Numbered from the stretch's first letter, positions 8,315-17,570 are shown. The stretch is DNA of 64,000 nt from Alteromonas antoniana (GCF_019249295.1 NZ_JAESDH010000010.1:1-64000), one strand, 5' to 3'. Translations and numbers: made by a program. Notes: a model not told the origin generated them from the letters alone.

Positions 8315-9175
8315 ATGAGCGATAAAAGGGTTAGCTTTTTAGGCTTAGGTGTTATGGGTTACCCCATGGCAGGACATCTCGCAACCCACGGATACGCGGT
8401 CACTGTGTATAACCGTACAGCGGCTAAGGCGCAGAAATGGCAGCAGACTTTCAAAAATCAGGTTGCCGATACGCCAGCCCAAGCCGCCAGAGACGCTGAT
8501 ATCGTGATGATGTGTGTTGGCGACGACAATGATGTTCGCCAGGTTGCTGAACAGGCTCTGACAGTAATGAAACCCGGAAGTGTACTGATTGATCACACTA
8601 CCGCGTCGGCGTCAATCGCCCGTGAGCTTGCACAAATCTGTCAGGAAAAACAGGTCGATTTTCTTGATGCTCCTGTGTCTGGTGGACAGGCAGGCGCAGA
8701 GAATGGGCAACTTACCGTGATGGTTGGTGGGGATGCTGCTGTTTTTGAGAAAGTGAAACCTGTGATTGATGTCTACGCCCGCCATAGCCAGTGTCTGGGG
8801 GAAAGTGGAAGCGGTCAACTCGCTAAAATGATGAATCAGATCTGCATTGCCGGGATTGTACAGGGGCTGGCTGAAGCGCTTCATTTCGGTGAACGCGCCG
8901 GTCTTGATTGTCAGCAGGTGATTGACGTGATCAGTAAAGGTGCTGCGCAGTCGTGGCAGATGGAAAACCGCGCGGGTACCATGATAGCGGGGAAATATGA
9001 TTTTGGTTTTGCGGTTGACTGGATGCGTAAAGATTTGTCTATTGCCCTGGATGAAGCCAGGCGAAACGGCTCTACACTGGCGTTAACGGCGCTGGTTGAT
9101 CAATACTATGCCGACGTCCAAAAGTCGGGTGGCGGTCGCTGGGATACGTCAAGTTTGCTGACGCGTTTGCGCTAG
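8315..9175 (+). CDS. NAD(P)-dependent beta-hydroxyacid dehydrogenase, substrate unknown
   Basis: A 286-residue member of the 3-hydroxyisobutyrate dehydrogenase superfamily (GarR/GlxR, MmsB, GLYR1-type). The N-terminal Rossmann motif is FLGLGVMGYPMAGHL. The substrate-binding motif DAPVSGGQAGAENGQL and the catalytic Lys in SGQLAKMMNQICIAG are both intact. It is clearly different from mmsB at 15186, so it probably acts on another substrate such as tartronate semialdehyde or succinic semialdehyde; the sequence does not decide. The ATG at 8315 follows GAAGAGA and begins the conserved fold; a TTG at 8258 would add 19 unrelated residues. It is monocistronic, with inverted repeats in the 240 bases downstream. 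Confidence 0.88.
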   Translation: MSDKRVSFLGLGVMGYPMAGHLATHGYAVTVYNRTAAKAQKWQQTFKNQVADTPAQAARDADIVMMCVGDDNDVRQVAEQALTVMKPGSVLIDHTTASASIARELAQICQEKQVDFLDAPVSGGQAGAENGQLTVMVGGDAAVFEKVKPVIDVYARHSQCLGESGSGQLAKMMNQICIAGIVQGLAEALHFGERAGLDCQQVIDVISKGAAQSWQMENRAGTMIAGKYDFGFAVDWMRKDLSIALDEARRNGSTLALTALVDQYYADVQKSGGGRWDTSSLLTRLR

Positions 9176-9235
9176 GGCATGCTGACTTTCAGTGCTCATT
9201 CTTAAAGCGACTTTTTCGTGATTCAGGCAAAATAG

Positions 9236-9270
9236 CGTCCACTTGTACAAATCGACTACACAAGTGGACG
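9236..9270. repeat. 11-bp perfect inverted repeat, 13-base loop
   Basis: The arms CGTCCACTTGT and ACAAGTGGACG are exactly complementary and separated by 13 bases. No T run follows on either side, so it is a weak candidate for a terminator. It could be an mRNA 3' end structure or an operator. It lies 60 bases after the dehydrogenase stop. Confidence 0.6.
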
Positions 9271-9289
9271 GATAGGGTAACAATGGCTG

Positions 9290-9326
9290 AAAAGCGCTGT
9301 TATGCAGGTGTGTCTTTGGCGCTTTT
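9290..9326. terminator. inverted repeat with T-rich arm, possible terminator
   Basis: AAAAGCGC and GCGCTTTT are complementary around a 21-base loop. They lie between the convergent dehydrogenase and TPR response-regulator genes. The T-rich arm fits a weak bidirectional terminator; the loop is long, so confidence is low. Confidence 0.35.
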
Positions 9327-9417
9327 AACGCTGCGTCCCTCGTAACTCATTTCGTAATAGTGAGTCACATAGCTTGCGCTTTGCTCAAAATGCAGTAACG
9401 CGAAATATATACACGAC

Positions 9418-11133
9418 TTAGGAAGATGGCGATGATGAGCCTGAAACTGTCACCGGTTCTACGGTTTCAGCACTGGCGTCTTCAGCACTGATTTCTTCAG
9501 CAGGGGTAAGTATCGGATCGGGAGGGAGGAGCGTGTCGGTAGCGTCATCAGCCTGTTTCCTGAGTTGCGTCAGGCGCGAGCGGTTTGTCGGGTTCATCTG
9601 GGTACTTTCCAGTTCCGCTAACAGTTTTCGAATAGTGTAGCGTTTGTACTGCACGGTCTGACTTTCAACCATACACTGCAACAGGTTTAGCGTGAATGCG
9701 CCAATAGCAGGCAATAACCGGTGTGCATCATAAAAAAACGGCATGGCTTCCGCAAACCGACGTTTCAGAAACCATTGGGTACCTTTGTCATTGAGCTCGA
9801 ATGCTTTGTCGCCAGCAAGCCCGAGCTTTTGTTCTGATGCAAGAATTTCCCCCGCATTTACCGTTTGCTCGCTCAGGTCTTCAATCGTGGCATTGCGCTG
9901 GGTTGCCATTTCCATTAACAGTCGGGCTTTCTCTTTCCTGCCAAGAGCGCCGTTCACTTTCGCTGCAACCAGCAGAGTCGGTGTTTCAGCGCGAGTGACG
10001 GCATTCATGCTGTCGTTATCAAGCATCAGCGCGGCTTTTTTATTATCCCCGTCGAGTACTGCTGCAAAGGCTAACAGGTAATCCCGCTTTTGCGTCAGTT
10101 GTATATCATGCTGGCTTCTTCCTGCAATACCCACCAGTTTGCGGGCCTGCGAGAGACTTTCCTGGCGGTTGGTTTCCGGGCTTTCTTCAGCCAGTTGCAG
10201 ATAAAATTCTGCCAGCGTAAACGTGAAGTCGTTGAAAGCCTCTTTTGCACTGCGGTTCATAGCCCGTTTTTTTTGTAACAGCTCAATACCTTCGAGTACC
10301 CGGTTTTGCTTATGGTACGTGAGTGTTTTAAGACGGGTTGCCGGTACGCTTAAATCACTGGGTTTTATATTGTCGAGGTAATGCTCCGCCTGGGAATAGG
10401 CCTCCTGTTCGTAACACAGGCAGGCTAACCATTCGAACGCCTGGTCCTTTGCAAGGTTCACGTTCAATAAGGCTGACAATTGCTCACTGCAGGCGCCGTA
10501 ATTGCCGGCGGCGTACTGACATTTTATCCGGCCCCATTGCGCCCACAAGACCTGATCGGACTGAGTCAGCACGGCCTCGTAAAGCTGCTGGGCCCGTAAA
10601 AACTGCCTGTCTTCGTAAAGTAGACGCGCCTGCAATTTAGTGACATCGGACTGAAGCCGCCTGGGAACATTCTCCTGTGCAAGCCGGGCGAGCTGGCTTA
10701 ACGCATGTTTTGTATCGCCTTTATCCAGGCTGGCCAGAACATTCGATACGAATCCACGATAAGTCATGTAATGTTCCAGCTGGCGGGTAAGCGTGCCAAT
10801 GCTGTAAGGTTTAATGATAAGCAAATCAGGGTGGACATCGATGATCTGACCAATGGTCTGAGGTAATCGGTCTGACGTGATGAAGATAATACCGGTGCTC
10901 GGCTTTATGAAACGACTCTGTCGCAACTCCTGTACCCATGCAACGCCATTCTTACCGGTACCAAGATGAAAATCCAACAAGATCACTTCAAAGTGCTGCG
11001 TGCGCAAAGCGGCCTTTAACTCTGCACCGCTACCAAAACTACTGACTTCAAATAGCCCTGTAGGAAGGATATGGCTTCGCAGGCTGGCGCGTGCCGTAGC
11101 GTTATCTTCAACAATGGCGAGTCGATATTGCAA
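9418..11133 (-). CDS. response regulator with long TPR-like C-terminal region (paralogue 1)
   Basis: A 571-residue protein. Residues 1-120 form a CheY-like receiver with the acidic pocket Glu9-Asp10, phosphoacceptor Asp54 (VILLDFHLG) and the conserved Lys in IIKPYS. Residues about 130-530 are helical repeats of TPR character (ARLLYEDRQFLRAQQLYEAV, QEAYSQAEHYL), and the last 40 residues are acidic and Ser/Thr-rich. There is no DNA-binding or enzymatic output domain, so output is probably protein-protein contact. The protein is homologous over its whole length to the product of 31466-33103: both carry KPxS after the receiver, an RxF segment, and a C-terminal LNLLQC motif. No kinase gene is adjacent. 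Promoter and target are unknown. Confidence 0.88.
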   Translation of the reverse strand: MQYRLAIVEDNATARASLRSHILPTGLFEVSSFGSGAELKAALRTQHFEVILLDFHLGTGKNGVAWVQELRQSRFIKPSTGIIFITSDRLPQTIGQIIDVHPDLLIIKPYSIGTLTRQLEHYMTYRGFVSNVLASLDKGDTKHALSQLARLAQENVPRRLQSDVTKLQARLLYEDRQFLRAQQLYEAVLTQSDQVLWAQWGRIKCQYAAGNYGACSEQLSALLNVNLAKDQAFEWLACLCYEQEAYSQAEHYLDNIKPSDLSVPATRLKTLTYHKQNRVLEGIELLQKKRAMNRSAKEAFNDFTFTLAEFYLQLAEESPETNRQESLSQARKLVGIAGRSQHDIQLTQKRDYLLAFAAVLDGDNKKAALMLDNDSMNAVTRAETPTLLVAAKVNGALGRKEKARLLMEMATQRNATIEDLSEQTVNAGEILASEQKLGLAGDKAFELNDKGTQWFLKRRFAEAMPFFYDAHRLLPAIGAFTLNLLQCMVESQTVQYKRYTIRKLLAELESTQMNPTNRSRLTQLRKQADDATDTLLPPDPILTPAEEISAEDASAETVEPVTVSGSSSPSS

Positions 11134-11310
11134 GGTATCAGGCCCGTGTGTAGAGAAAAATGGTTGTATTTATTAAGCTTATCAGTGACGCCGAAAATGT
11201 ACATGTTATCTGTCTGCTTCGGGGTATTCGTCGGAATACCTTTAGTTTCTTTATCTTGCCTGTTACAAGTGTCACAAAAAATTTACATGTAACTTGTATT
11301 ACCAGATAGG

Positions 11311-11326
11311 TTTACGTTTACGTCAA
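11311..11326. promoter_or_regulatory. candidate LiuR-type operator upstream of mmsA
   Basis: TTTACGTTTACGTCAA is an imperfect dyad (TTTACG, 4 bases, CGTCAA) centred about 62 bases before the mmsA ATG. ACGT-rich dyads of this form are, from memory, the type described for LiuR, the MerR-family regulator of branched-chain amino acid catabolism in gammaproteobacteria. No liuR gene lies in the window, so this is inference from form and location. Confidence 0.4.
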
Positions 11327-11380
11327 GGGTAGTTATTGGTTACTGTTGCAGAACTTACAGGAAAAACATCAGAGGCAGCC

Positions 11381-12871
11381 ATGCACAAGGTACCCTTACT
11401 TATCAACGGTGAATTCGTTGAGTCTTCTACTTCTTCTTACATCGACGTGACTAATCCGGCAAATAACGAGGTGATTGCCAAGGCGCCCTGTGCCACAGAG
11501 CAGGAAATGGAACAGGCTATTGCGTCTGCAGAAGCGGCGTTCGAAACCTGGAAAAACGTGCCGGTAACTGAGCGCGCACGCGTCATGATGCGTTATCAGG
11601 CGTTGTTGAAAGAACATCAGGAAGACATCGCCAAAATTCTGGCATCTGAAACCGGTAAAACCTTTGATGACGCGAAAGGAGACGTCTGGCGGGGAATCGA
11701 GGTGGTTGAACAAGCCATGAATGTTCCTTCAATGATGATGGGCGAGACAGTGGAAAATGTGGCCCGTGGTATCGATACCTACAGCTACATTCAACCATTA
11801 GGGGTATGTGCTGGGATCACGCCATTCAACTTTCCTGCAATGATTCCGTTATGGATGTTCCCAATGGCAATTGCTTGCGGCAACACCTTCGTCTTAAAGC
11901 CTTCTGAGCAGGATCCGCAGACGCCTATGAAGCTCGCTGAGCTGTTTATGGAAGCTGGCGCACCGGCAGGGGTATTGAATATTGTTCACGGCGGAAAAGA
12001 TCAGGTTGAGCCTCTGTTAACCGATCCACGGATCAAAGCGGTCTCTTTTGTTGGCTCAGTACCCGTTGGTCAGCACATTTATCGTACGGCGACTGCCAAT
12101 ATGAAGCGTGCTCAGTGTTTTGCCGGTGCAAAAAACCACAGCGTCATTATGCCCGATGCCAACAAAGAGCACGTGCTGAACAATCTGGTGGGGTCTTCGG
12201 TCGGTGCTGCCGGTCAGCGCTGCATGGCGATTTCGGTCGCTGTATTTGTTGGTGAAGCGCAAAAGTGGATCCCGGAACTGGCTGAGCGTATCAGTAAAGT
12301 GAAACCCGGACTTTGGGACGACAAAGACGCAGGCTATGGCCCGGTTATCAGCCCGCAGGCAAAACAGCGTGTGCTGGGCCTTATCCAAAAAGGCAAAGAT
12401 GAAGGCGCAGAATGCTTGCTGGATGGCAGTGACTTTACTGTACCCGGTTATGAGAACGGGAACTGGATTGGACCAACGGTATTTTCCGGTGTCACCCCCG
12501 ATATGACCATCTATAAAGAAGAGATTTTCGGTCCGGTATTAAGCTGCATGGGTTTGGATTCTCTGGAAGATGCGCTGGAAGTGGTGAACAACAATCCGTA
12601 CGGAAATGGCACGTCTATCTTTACTAACAGCGGCTCTGCTGCCAGAAAGTATCAGCGAAATGTGGAAGTGGGGCAGGTCGGTATCAATGTTCCGATTCCT
12701 GTGCCGTTGCCGTTTTTCTCGTTTACTGGCTGGAAAAACTCGTTCTATGGTGACTTACATGCATACGGGAAGCAGGCGATCCGCTTCTACTCGGAAACCA
12801 AAACCATTACCTCCCGCTGGCTGGAGGATGACATTCCGGGCGGCCCTAACCTGACTATCTCAATTGACTAG
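11381..12871 (+). CDS. mmsA: methylmalonate-semialdehyde dehydrogenase (CoA-acylating)
   Basis: A 496-residue aldehyde dehydrogenase-superfamily enzyme converting methylmalonate semialdehyde to propionyl-CoA, the last step of valine degradation, and malonate semialdehyde to acetyl-CoA. The start of the family is recognisable ([12 protein letters not shown]), and the catalytic Cys is residue 281 in [12 protein letters not shown]. The segment [20 protein letters not shown] is the MmsA cofactor-binding region. Length equals the Pseudomonas enzyme (497). I chose the ATG at 11381, preceded by AGAGG, over an in-frame TTG at 11336: the family begins here, and the TTG start would place the candidate operator on its ribosome-binding site. 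First gene of a four-gene operon; 12 bases to the next gene. Confidence 0.93.
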   Translation: MHKVPLLINGEFVESSTSSYIDVTNPANNEVIAKAPCATEQEMEQAIASAEAAFETWKNVPVTERARVMMRYQALLKEHQEDIAKILASETGKTFDDAKGDVWRGIEVVEQAMNVPSMMMGETVENVARGIDTYSYIQPLGVCAGITPFNFPAMIPLWMFPMAIACGNTFVLKPSEQDPQTPMKLAELFMEAGAPAGVLNIVHGGKDQVEPLLTDPRIKAVSFVGSVPVGQHIYRTATANMKRAQCFAGAKNHSVIMPDANKEHVLNNLVGSSVGAAGQRCMAISVAVFVGEAQKWIPELAERISKVKPGLWDDKDAGYGPVISPQAKQRVLGLIQKGKDEGAECLLDGSDFTVPGYENGNWIGPTVFSGVTPDMTIYKEEIFGPVLSCMGLDSLEDALEVVNNNPYGNGTSIFTNSGSAARKYQRNVEVGQVGINVPIPVPLPFFSFTGWKNSFYGDLHAYGKQAIRFYSETKTITSRWLEDDIPGGPNLTISID

Positions 12872-12883
12872 GGAGGCAGGAAT

Positions 12884-14038
12884 ATGAATTTTGACATGAC
12901 AGAAGATCAGCAGGCTTTTGCTGAAACGGCACGTCAGTTTGCAGACCAGGAGCTGGCACCCTATGCGGCGCAGTGGGATCGCGATCACACGTTCCCTGTA
13001 GAAGCGCTAAGAAAAGCGGGTGAACTTGGATTTTGCGGTTTATACACACCGGAAGATGAAGGTGGTCTGGGTCTTAGTCGCCTTGACGCTTCTATTATCT
13101 TCGAGCAGCTCGCGATGGGGTGTACTACCACAACAGCGATGCTGACGATTCACAATATGGCTACCTGGATGATAGCCACCTGGGGCCAGCAGGACGTTAA
13201 ATCACGTTGGTGCCCGGAGCTGGTGACCGGTGAGAAACTGGCTTCTTATTGCTTAACAGAGCCTGGTGCAGGCTCAGATGCAGCATCACTTAAAACGTCT
13301 GCCAAGGAGCAGGATGGTGGATATGTCTTAAATGGCTCGAAGGTGTTTATCTCAGGTGCCGGAAGCACCCATGTACTTGTGGTAATGGCGCGTACCGGTG
13401 GACCCGGCCCGAAAGGCGTGTCTGCGTTTGCAGTCCCGGCCGATGCAGAGGGGATCATCTACGGCAAACCAGAAGAGAAAATGGGCTGGAATGCTCAGCC
13501 AACCCGTATGATTACATTTGAAAATGTGAAGCTGGAAAAGTCCTGGCGTCTGGGTGAAGAGGGTGAAGGCTTTAAAATGGCCATGAAGGGACTGGACGGT
13601 GGTCGTATTAACATCGCGACCTGTTCTATCGGCACCGCGCAACAGGCGCTGAATACTGCACGCAACTACATGCTGGAGCGCGAGCAGTTTGGTTCGCCTA
13701 TTGCCAGTTTTCAGGCATTGCAGTTCAAATTGGCGGATATGGCGACCGAGCTGGTTGCAGCCAGGCAGCTGGTGCGATTGGCTGCGAGCAAGCTGGATAA
13801 TGACCACGCAGACAAAACCACTTATTGCGCTATGGCGAAACGGTTCGCCACAGATGTGGGCTTTAACGTTTGTAACGAGGCGCTGCAACTTCACGGCGGC
13901 TACGGGTACATTAAAGAATATCCACTCGAGCGTCACGTGCGTGATGTTCGTGTACATCAGATACTCGAAGGCACGAATGAGATCATGCGCGTGATCATTG
14001 GTCGTCGTCTGATAATGGATGAGAGAGAAGTTCTCTGA
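12884..14038 (+). CDS. acyl-CoA dehydrogenase, probable isobutyryl-CoA dehydrogenase
   Basis: A 384-residue FAD-dependent acyl-CoA dehydrogenase; in this operon it most likely oxidises isobutyryl-CoA to methacrylyl-CoA in valine catabolism. The family signatures are present: SYCLTEPGAGSDAASLKT (FAD/substrate region), the GEEGEGFKMAMKGLDGGR stretch, and the C-terminal LQLHGGYGYIKEYPLER block. Catalytic base Glu362 lies in ILEGTNEIMR. The start follows AGGGAGG. It sits between mmsA and the hydrolase gene at 14053 (14-base gap), which supports the substrate assignment; 2-methylbutyryl-CoA activity is also possible. Confidence 0.9.
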   Translation: MNFDMTEDQQAFAETARQFADQELAPYAAQWDRDHTFPVEALRKAGELGFCGLYTPEDEGGLGLSRLDASIIFEQLAMGCTTTTAMLTIHNMATWMIATWGQQDVKSRWCPELVTGEKLASYCLTEPGAGSDAASLKTSAKEQDGGYVLNGSKVFISGAGSTHVLVVMARTGGPGPKGVSAFAVPADAEGIIYGKPEEKMGWNAQPTRMITFENVKLEKSWRLGEEGEGFKMAMKGLDGGRINIATCSIGTAQQALNTARNYMLEREQFGSPIASFQALQFKLADMATELVAARQLVRLAASKLDNDHADKTTYCAMAKRFATDVGFNVCNEALQLHGGYGYIKEYPLERHVRDVRVHQILEGTNEIMRVIIGRRLIMDEREVL

Positions 14039-14052
14039 TAGGGAGTAAAACA

Positions 14053-15183
14053 ATGAGTGAAGATGCTGGAGCGTTACCGGTACTTGTAAGTGAAGCTGAT
14101 GCGGGTAACGGCAAAAAAGTCGGAATTCTGACGTTAAATAAACCCAAAGCACTTAATGCTCTTGATTTGGCGATGGCTGAGCTAATGCTGGATGCGTTAC
14201 AAACATTTTCAGCGCGCTCCGATATCGCGTGCGTGTTGATTGATGCCGAAGGGGAAAAAGCGTTTTGTGCCGGTGGCGACGTGGTGTCGATGCATCAGGC
14301 GATGGCAAACAATACCAATGCGATCCCTGCTTTTCTGGAAACCTTCTTTACCGTTGAGTACACCCTCGACTACACCATTCGCACGTTCAACAAGCCCGTT
14401 GTCATCTGGGGAACGGGCATTGTCATGGGCGGCGGCATGGGGCTGATGAGTGGCGCAAGTCACCGCATCGTTACTGAAACGTCGCGTCTGGCAATGCCGG
14501 AGATCACGATTGGTCTGTATCCCGATGTAGGCGGCAGTTACTTTCTGCCGCGACTGCCGGGAAAGTCCGGGTTATTTCTCGGACTGACTGGCGCTAGCAT
14601 GAATGCAGGCGATGCCAGATACCTGGGGCTGGCAGATCATTTCGTTAGCAGTGATAAACGTCAGCAACTGTTAGAGGCGTTATGTGAACATGCGTGGCAG
14701 GATGACAGTGTTGACGAACAGGTAGCAGAAGTCATCAACTCGCTCTCAGACAGTGATGCGATGCCTGCATCCGTGGTGAAAACACATCAGTCGCTAATTG
14801 ATGAGGTGTGCAGTCACGACTCACTGCCTGCGATTGTCGAGGCGATTAATGCGTTAGACAGCGCTGATGATAAATGGCTGGCACGGGCGCAAAAAACACT
14901 GAGCGCGGGCTCACCGATTACCGCACACCTGGTGTATCAGCAGTGCCAGCGAGGCGCGCAGATGAGTCTGGCTGATTGCTTCAGGATGGAACTAATCATG
15001 TCCTGTCGCTGCGGCGAAGCGGGCGAGTTTCAGGAAGGCGTTCGGGCGTTATTAATTGATAAAGACAATGCGCCAGACTGGAAATATGCGTCTGTTGCTG
15101 AAGTACCAGATGGTGTCATCGACACGTTCTTTACTTCCCCCTGGGACGATGCGTCTCATCCGTTAATTACACTGGGAGAATAA
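14053..15183 (+). CDS. 3-hydroxyisobutyryl-CoA hydrolase
   Basis: A 376-residue crotonase-fold thioesterase that releases 3-hydroxyisobutyrate from its CoA ester in valine breakdown. Crotonase features are LTLNKPKALNAL at the N-terminus, the oxyanion-hole segment KAFCAGGDV and GGGMGLMSGASHRI. The hydrolase subfamily is shown by MPEITIGLYPDVGGSYFLPR, with the Glu and Asp of the active site, and by the roughly 100-residue C-terminal extension not found in enoyl-CoA hydratases. It follows the dehydrogenase gene by 14 bases with AGGGAG as ribosome-binding site, and its end carries the GGGAG used by mmsB. Many related operons carry an enoyl-CoA hydratase gene at this point; none is present here. 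Confidence 0.92.
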   Translation: MSEDAGALPVLVSEADAGNGKKVGILTLNKPKALNALDLAMAELMLDALQTFSARSDIACVLIDAEGEKAFCAGGDVVSMHQAMANNTNAIPAFLETFFTVEYTLDYTIRTFNKPVVIWGTGIVMGGGMGLMSGASHRIVTETSRLAMPEITIGLYPDVGGSYFLPRLPGKSGLFLGLTGASMNAGDARYLGLADHFVSSDKRQQLLEALCEHAWQDDSVDEQVAEVINSLSDSDAMPASVVKTHQSLIDEVCSHDSLPAIVEAINALDSADDKWLARAQKTLSAGSPITAHLVYQQCQRGAQMSLADCFRMELIMSCRCGEAGEFQEGVRALLIDKDNAPDWKYASVAEVPDGVIDTFFTSPWDDASHPLITLGE

Positions 15184-15185
15184 TA

Positions 15186-16073
15186 ATGACAAATATTGCG
15201 TTTATCGGGCTGGGTAACATGGGTGGGCCTATGGCGGCTAACCTGTTGAAAAGCGGTATGCAGGTTACCGTTTTTGACTTGGTCGAAGCCAGCGTGAACG
15301 CGCTGGTAGAGCAGGGCGCGAAGGCCGCGACGTCAGCGGTTGATGCCGTCGCTGACGCTGAAGTGGTTGTGACTATGTTGCCGGCCGCCGCGCACGTGAA
15401 GTCGTTGTATCTTGGCGATAACGGTATCATTGAGGCGAGTCGCGACGATGTACTGTTTATTGATTCCAGTACCATCGATGCTGACTCAGCAAGAGTGGTT
15501 GGCAAAGCCGTAGAACAAGCCGGTCGGTTGTTTGTCGACGCGCCGGTTTCCGGTGGTGTAGCGGGTGCCAAAGCCGGTACGCTGACATTTATCATGGGCG
15601 GCTCCGTCGATGGTGTTGCCAAGGCTACGCCGGTACTGCAATGTATGGGCAAAAATCTGTTTCATGCTGGCGATACGGGAGCTGGCCAGATTGCCAAAAT
15701 CTGCAACAATATGTTGCTGGCGGTGTTGATGAGTGGTACCTCTGAAGCGTTGCAGCTGGCTATCGATAATGGTTTGGATCCCAAAGTGATGTCTGACATC
15801 ATGCTGCAGAGCTCAGGTTGTAACTGGACACTGCAAAAATACAATCCATGTCCCGGCGTGATGGAAGATGTCCCGTCTTCCAATGACTATCAGGGTGGCT
15901 TTATGGTGAAGCTGATGAATAAAGATTTGAATCTGGCGATGAATGCGGCAGCGAATTCGGAATCATCTACACCCATGGCAGCCGCAGCACAGGGACTGTA
16001 TAAACTGCATCAGCGTAACGGTAACGGAGATAAAGATTTTTCCAGCATCTTTACCTTGTTTGCAAAAGACTAG
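15186..16073 (+). CDS. mmsB: 3-hydroxyisobutyrate dehydrogenase
   Basis: A 295-residue NAD-dependent dehydrogenase oxidising 3-hydroxyisobutyrate to methylmalonate semialdehyde, the substrate of MmsA in the same operon. The Rossmann motif IAFIGLGNMGGPMAANLL, the substrate motif DAPVSGGVAGAKAGTL and catalytic Lys171 (GAGQIAKICNN) are intact. The length matches the family. The gene starts 2 bases after the hydrolase stop, so translational coupling is likely. It is the last gene of the operon and is followed by a hairpin. Confidence 0.95.
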   Translation: MTNIAFIGLGNMGGPMAANLLKSGMQVTVFDLVEASVNALVEQGAKAATSAVDAVADAEVVVTMLPAAAHVKSLYLGDNGIIEASRDDVLFIDSSTIDADSARVVGKAVEQAGRLFVDAPVSGGVAGAKAGTLTFIMGGSVDGVAKATPVLQCMGKNLFHAGDTGAGQIAKICNNMLLAVLMSGTSEALQLAIDNGLDPKVMSDIMLQSSGCNWTLQKYNPCPGVMEDVPSSNDYQGGFMVKLMNKDLNLAMNAAANSESSTPMAAAAQGLYKLHQRNGNGDKDFSSIFTLFAKD

Positions 16074-16093
16074 CACCCGTACAAGCGCAGTTG

Positions 16094-16115
16094 AGCCGGA
16101 CTTCCCAGTCCGGCT
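16094..16115 (+). terminator. hairpin ending the valine-degradation operon
   Basis: The arms AGCCGGACT and AGTCCGGCT flank the loop TCCC. They lie 20 bases after the mmsB stop. The downstream sequence (TCGCTTATT) is only moderately T-rich, so termination may be partial. Confidence 0.65.
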
Positions 16116-16174
16116 TCGCTTATTGAGGCTTGTCTGCTAGCATTGCGGCATTCTGAACCAACAGGCATGACATC

Positions 16175-17017
16175 ATGTGGCGATGTCCACTCTGCAAACA
16201 TCCCTTAACCATCCACGATAAAACCTGGCAATGCGACAATGGCCATGCATTTGATAAAGCGAAAGCGGGCTATGTAAATTTGCTGCCGGTCCAGTTTAAA
16301 AAATCGCTTCAGCCCGGTGATGACAAAATCATGTTGCGGGCGCGTCGTGGGTTCCACCAACGTCAGAGCTATCAACCGCTCATGACCGCATTGACCGATT
16401 TAGTCAGCCAGGCTCATCCAGAAACGCAAATCAGATTATACGACGCCGGCTGTGGCGAAGGTGCCTACTTGCGTAATATCGCTGAGAGTCTGGCACTACA
16501 GGGAAAAAGCACCACTGCGGCTGGCAGCGATATCGCCAAACTGGCTGTAGAGATGGCAGCAAAGCAGGCAAAGACACATCAGTATGTGGTTGCCAGCAGC
16601 CATCAGTTGCCACTGGAAGATGAATCAGTGGATACCATCATGCAGATATTCGCACCTGGCGACGCCGGCGAATATGCCAGGGTATTGTCTTCACGAGGCA
16701 CATTGCTAACCGTTTCGCCTGGTCCGGAACATCTGTATGAGCTTAAACAGCATATTTACGATTCGCCCGAACGCCATGTTCTGCCTGATGCGGCGTTATC
16801 GCATTTTTCTCTTCAGGAGAGCCGCCAAATCACGTTTACGCTTAATTTTGAAAACCCGGAGCACGTGTCTGAACTGATTGCCATGACGCCCTTTTCCTGG
16901 AAGCTGGATGAAGGACGCAAAGCTACGCTAGGGAAGACACTCGAGTATGTGACTGCAGATTTCATATGCCAGGTCTGGCGCAAACAGGCACCAGAAGAGG
17001 ACCACTGTGAAAAATAA
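16175..17017 (+). CDS. rlmA: 23S rRNA (guanine-N1-745) methyltransferase RlmA
   Basis: A 280-residue SAM-dependent rRNA methyltransferase modifying G745 in 23S rRNA helix 35. The N-terminal zinc finger is visible: Cys4, Cys7, Cys20 and His24. It is followed by the RlmA signature GYVNLLPVQFKKS, matching the E. coli protein, with PGDDKIMLRARR next. The class I methyltransferase motif is DAGCGEGAYL at about residue 90. The gene overlaps gmhB by 11 bases, so the two are translationally linked; that pairing is not an obvious functional link. Confidence 0.92.
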   Translation: MWRCPLCKHPLTIHDKTWQCDNGHAFDKAKAGYVNLLPVQFKKSLQPGDDKIMLRARRGFHQRQSYQPLMTALTDLVSQAHPETQIRLYDAGCGEGAYLRNIAESLALQGKSTTAAGSDIAKLAVEMAAKQAKTHQYVVASSHQLPLEDESVDTIMQIFAPGDAGEYARVLSSRGTLLTVSPGPEHLYELKQHIYDSPERHVLPDAALSHFSLQESRQITFTLNFENPEHVSELIAMTPFSWKLDEGRKATLGKTLEYVTADFICQVWRKQAPEEDHCEK

Positions 17018-17558
17018 AGCGTTATTTCTCGATCGGGATGGGATCATTAATGAAGACAAAGCGTATGTCTATCGTAAAGAGGATATCGACTTTGTTGAGG
17101 GTATTTTTGACGTTATCCGGACGTTTGTCTCTAAAGGCTTTATGCCGGTTATCGTCACCAATCAGTCCGGGATTGGCCGGGGGTTGTACAGTGAAGCCGA
17201 TTTTGCTGCACTGAGCCGATGGATGCAGTCGCAATTTGACAGCGCAGGGCTACCAGCGATCCCGGTTTATTATTGTCCGCACCACCCCACAGAAGGTATT
17301 GGTCAGTATCGTCAGCAGTGTGATTGCCGCAAGCCTGAGCCTGGCATGTTGCTTACTGCCATTGCTGAACATCACATTGATGCCTCACGGTCTTTCATGA
17401 TTGGTGACAGCTGGCGGGATATTCAGGCAGCGGATGCGGCTGGTGTCGGACACAAGATTTTTGTCAGCCCCGGCGACAATGAGAATTCACAGCCCATTGA
17501 CAATGTGACTCATGTGAACACGGTAAGCCACATCCTTTCAACTGACGTAATTGCTTAA
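17007..17558 (+). CDS. gmhB: D,D-heptose 1,7-bisphosphate 7-phosphatase
   Basis: A 183-residue HAD-superfamily phosphatase removing the C7 phosphate of D-glycero-D-manno-heptose 1,7-bisphosphate during ADP-heptose synthesis for LPS core. HAD motif I is FLDRDGIINED (nucleophile and acid/base Asp), motif II is VIVTNQSGIGRG, motif III is CRKPEPGM and motif IV is MIGDSWRDIQAA. The GmhB zinc site is present as CPHHP followed by QQCDCRKP. The GTG start follows GAGG and lies within the last codons of rlmA. It converges with the YejM-like gene across a short GC-rich hairpin. Confidence 0.92.
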   Translation: MKNKALFLDRDGIINEDKAYVYRKEDIDFVEGIFDVIRTFVSKGFMPVIVTNQSGIGRGLYSEADFAALSRWMQSQFDSAGLPAIPVYYCPHHPTEGIGQYRQQCDCRKPEPGMLLTAIAEHHIDASRSFMIGDSWRDIQAADAAGVGHKIFVSPGDNENSQPIDNVTHVNTVSHILSTDVIA

Positions 17559-17570
17559 CGTAAATGATAA

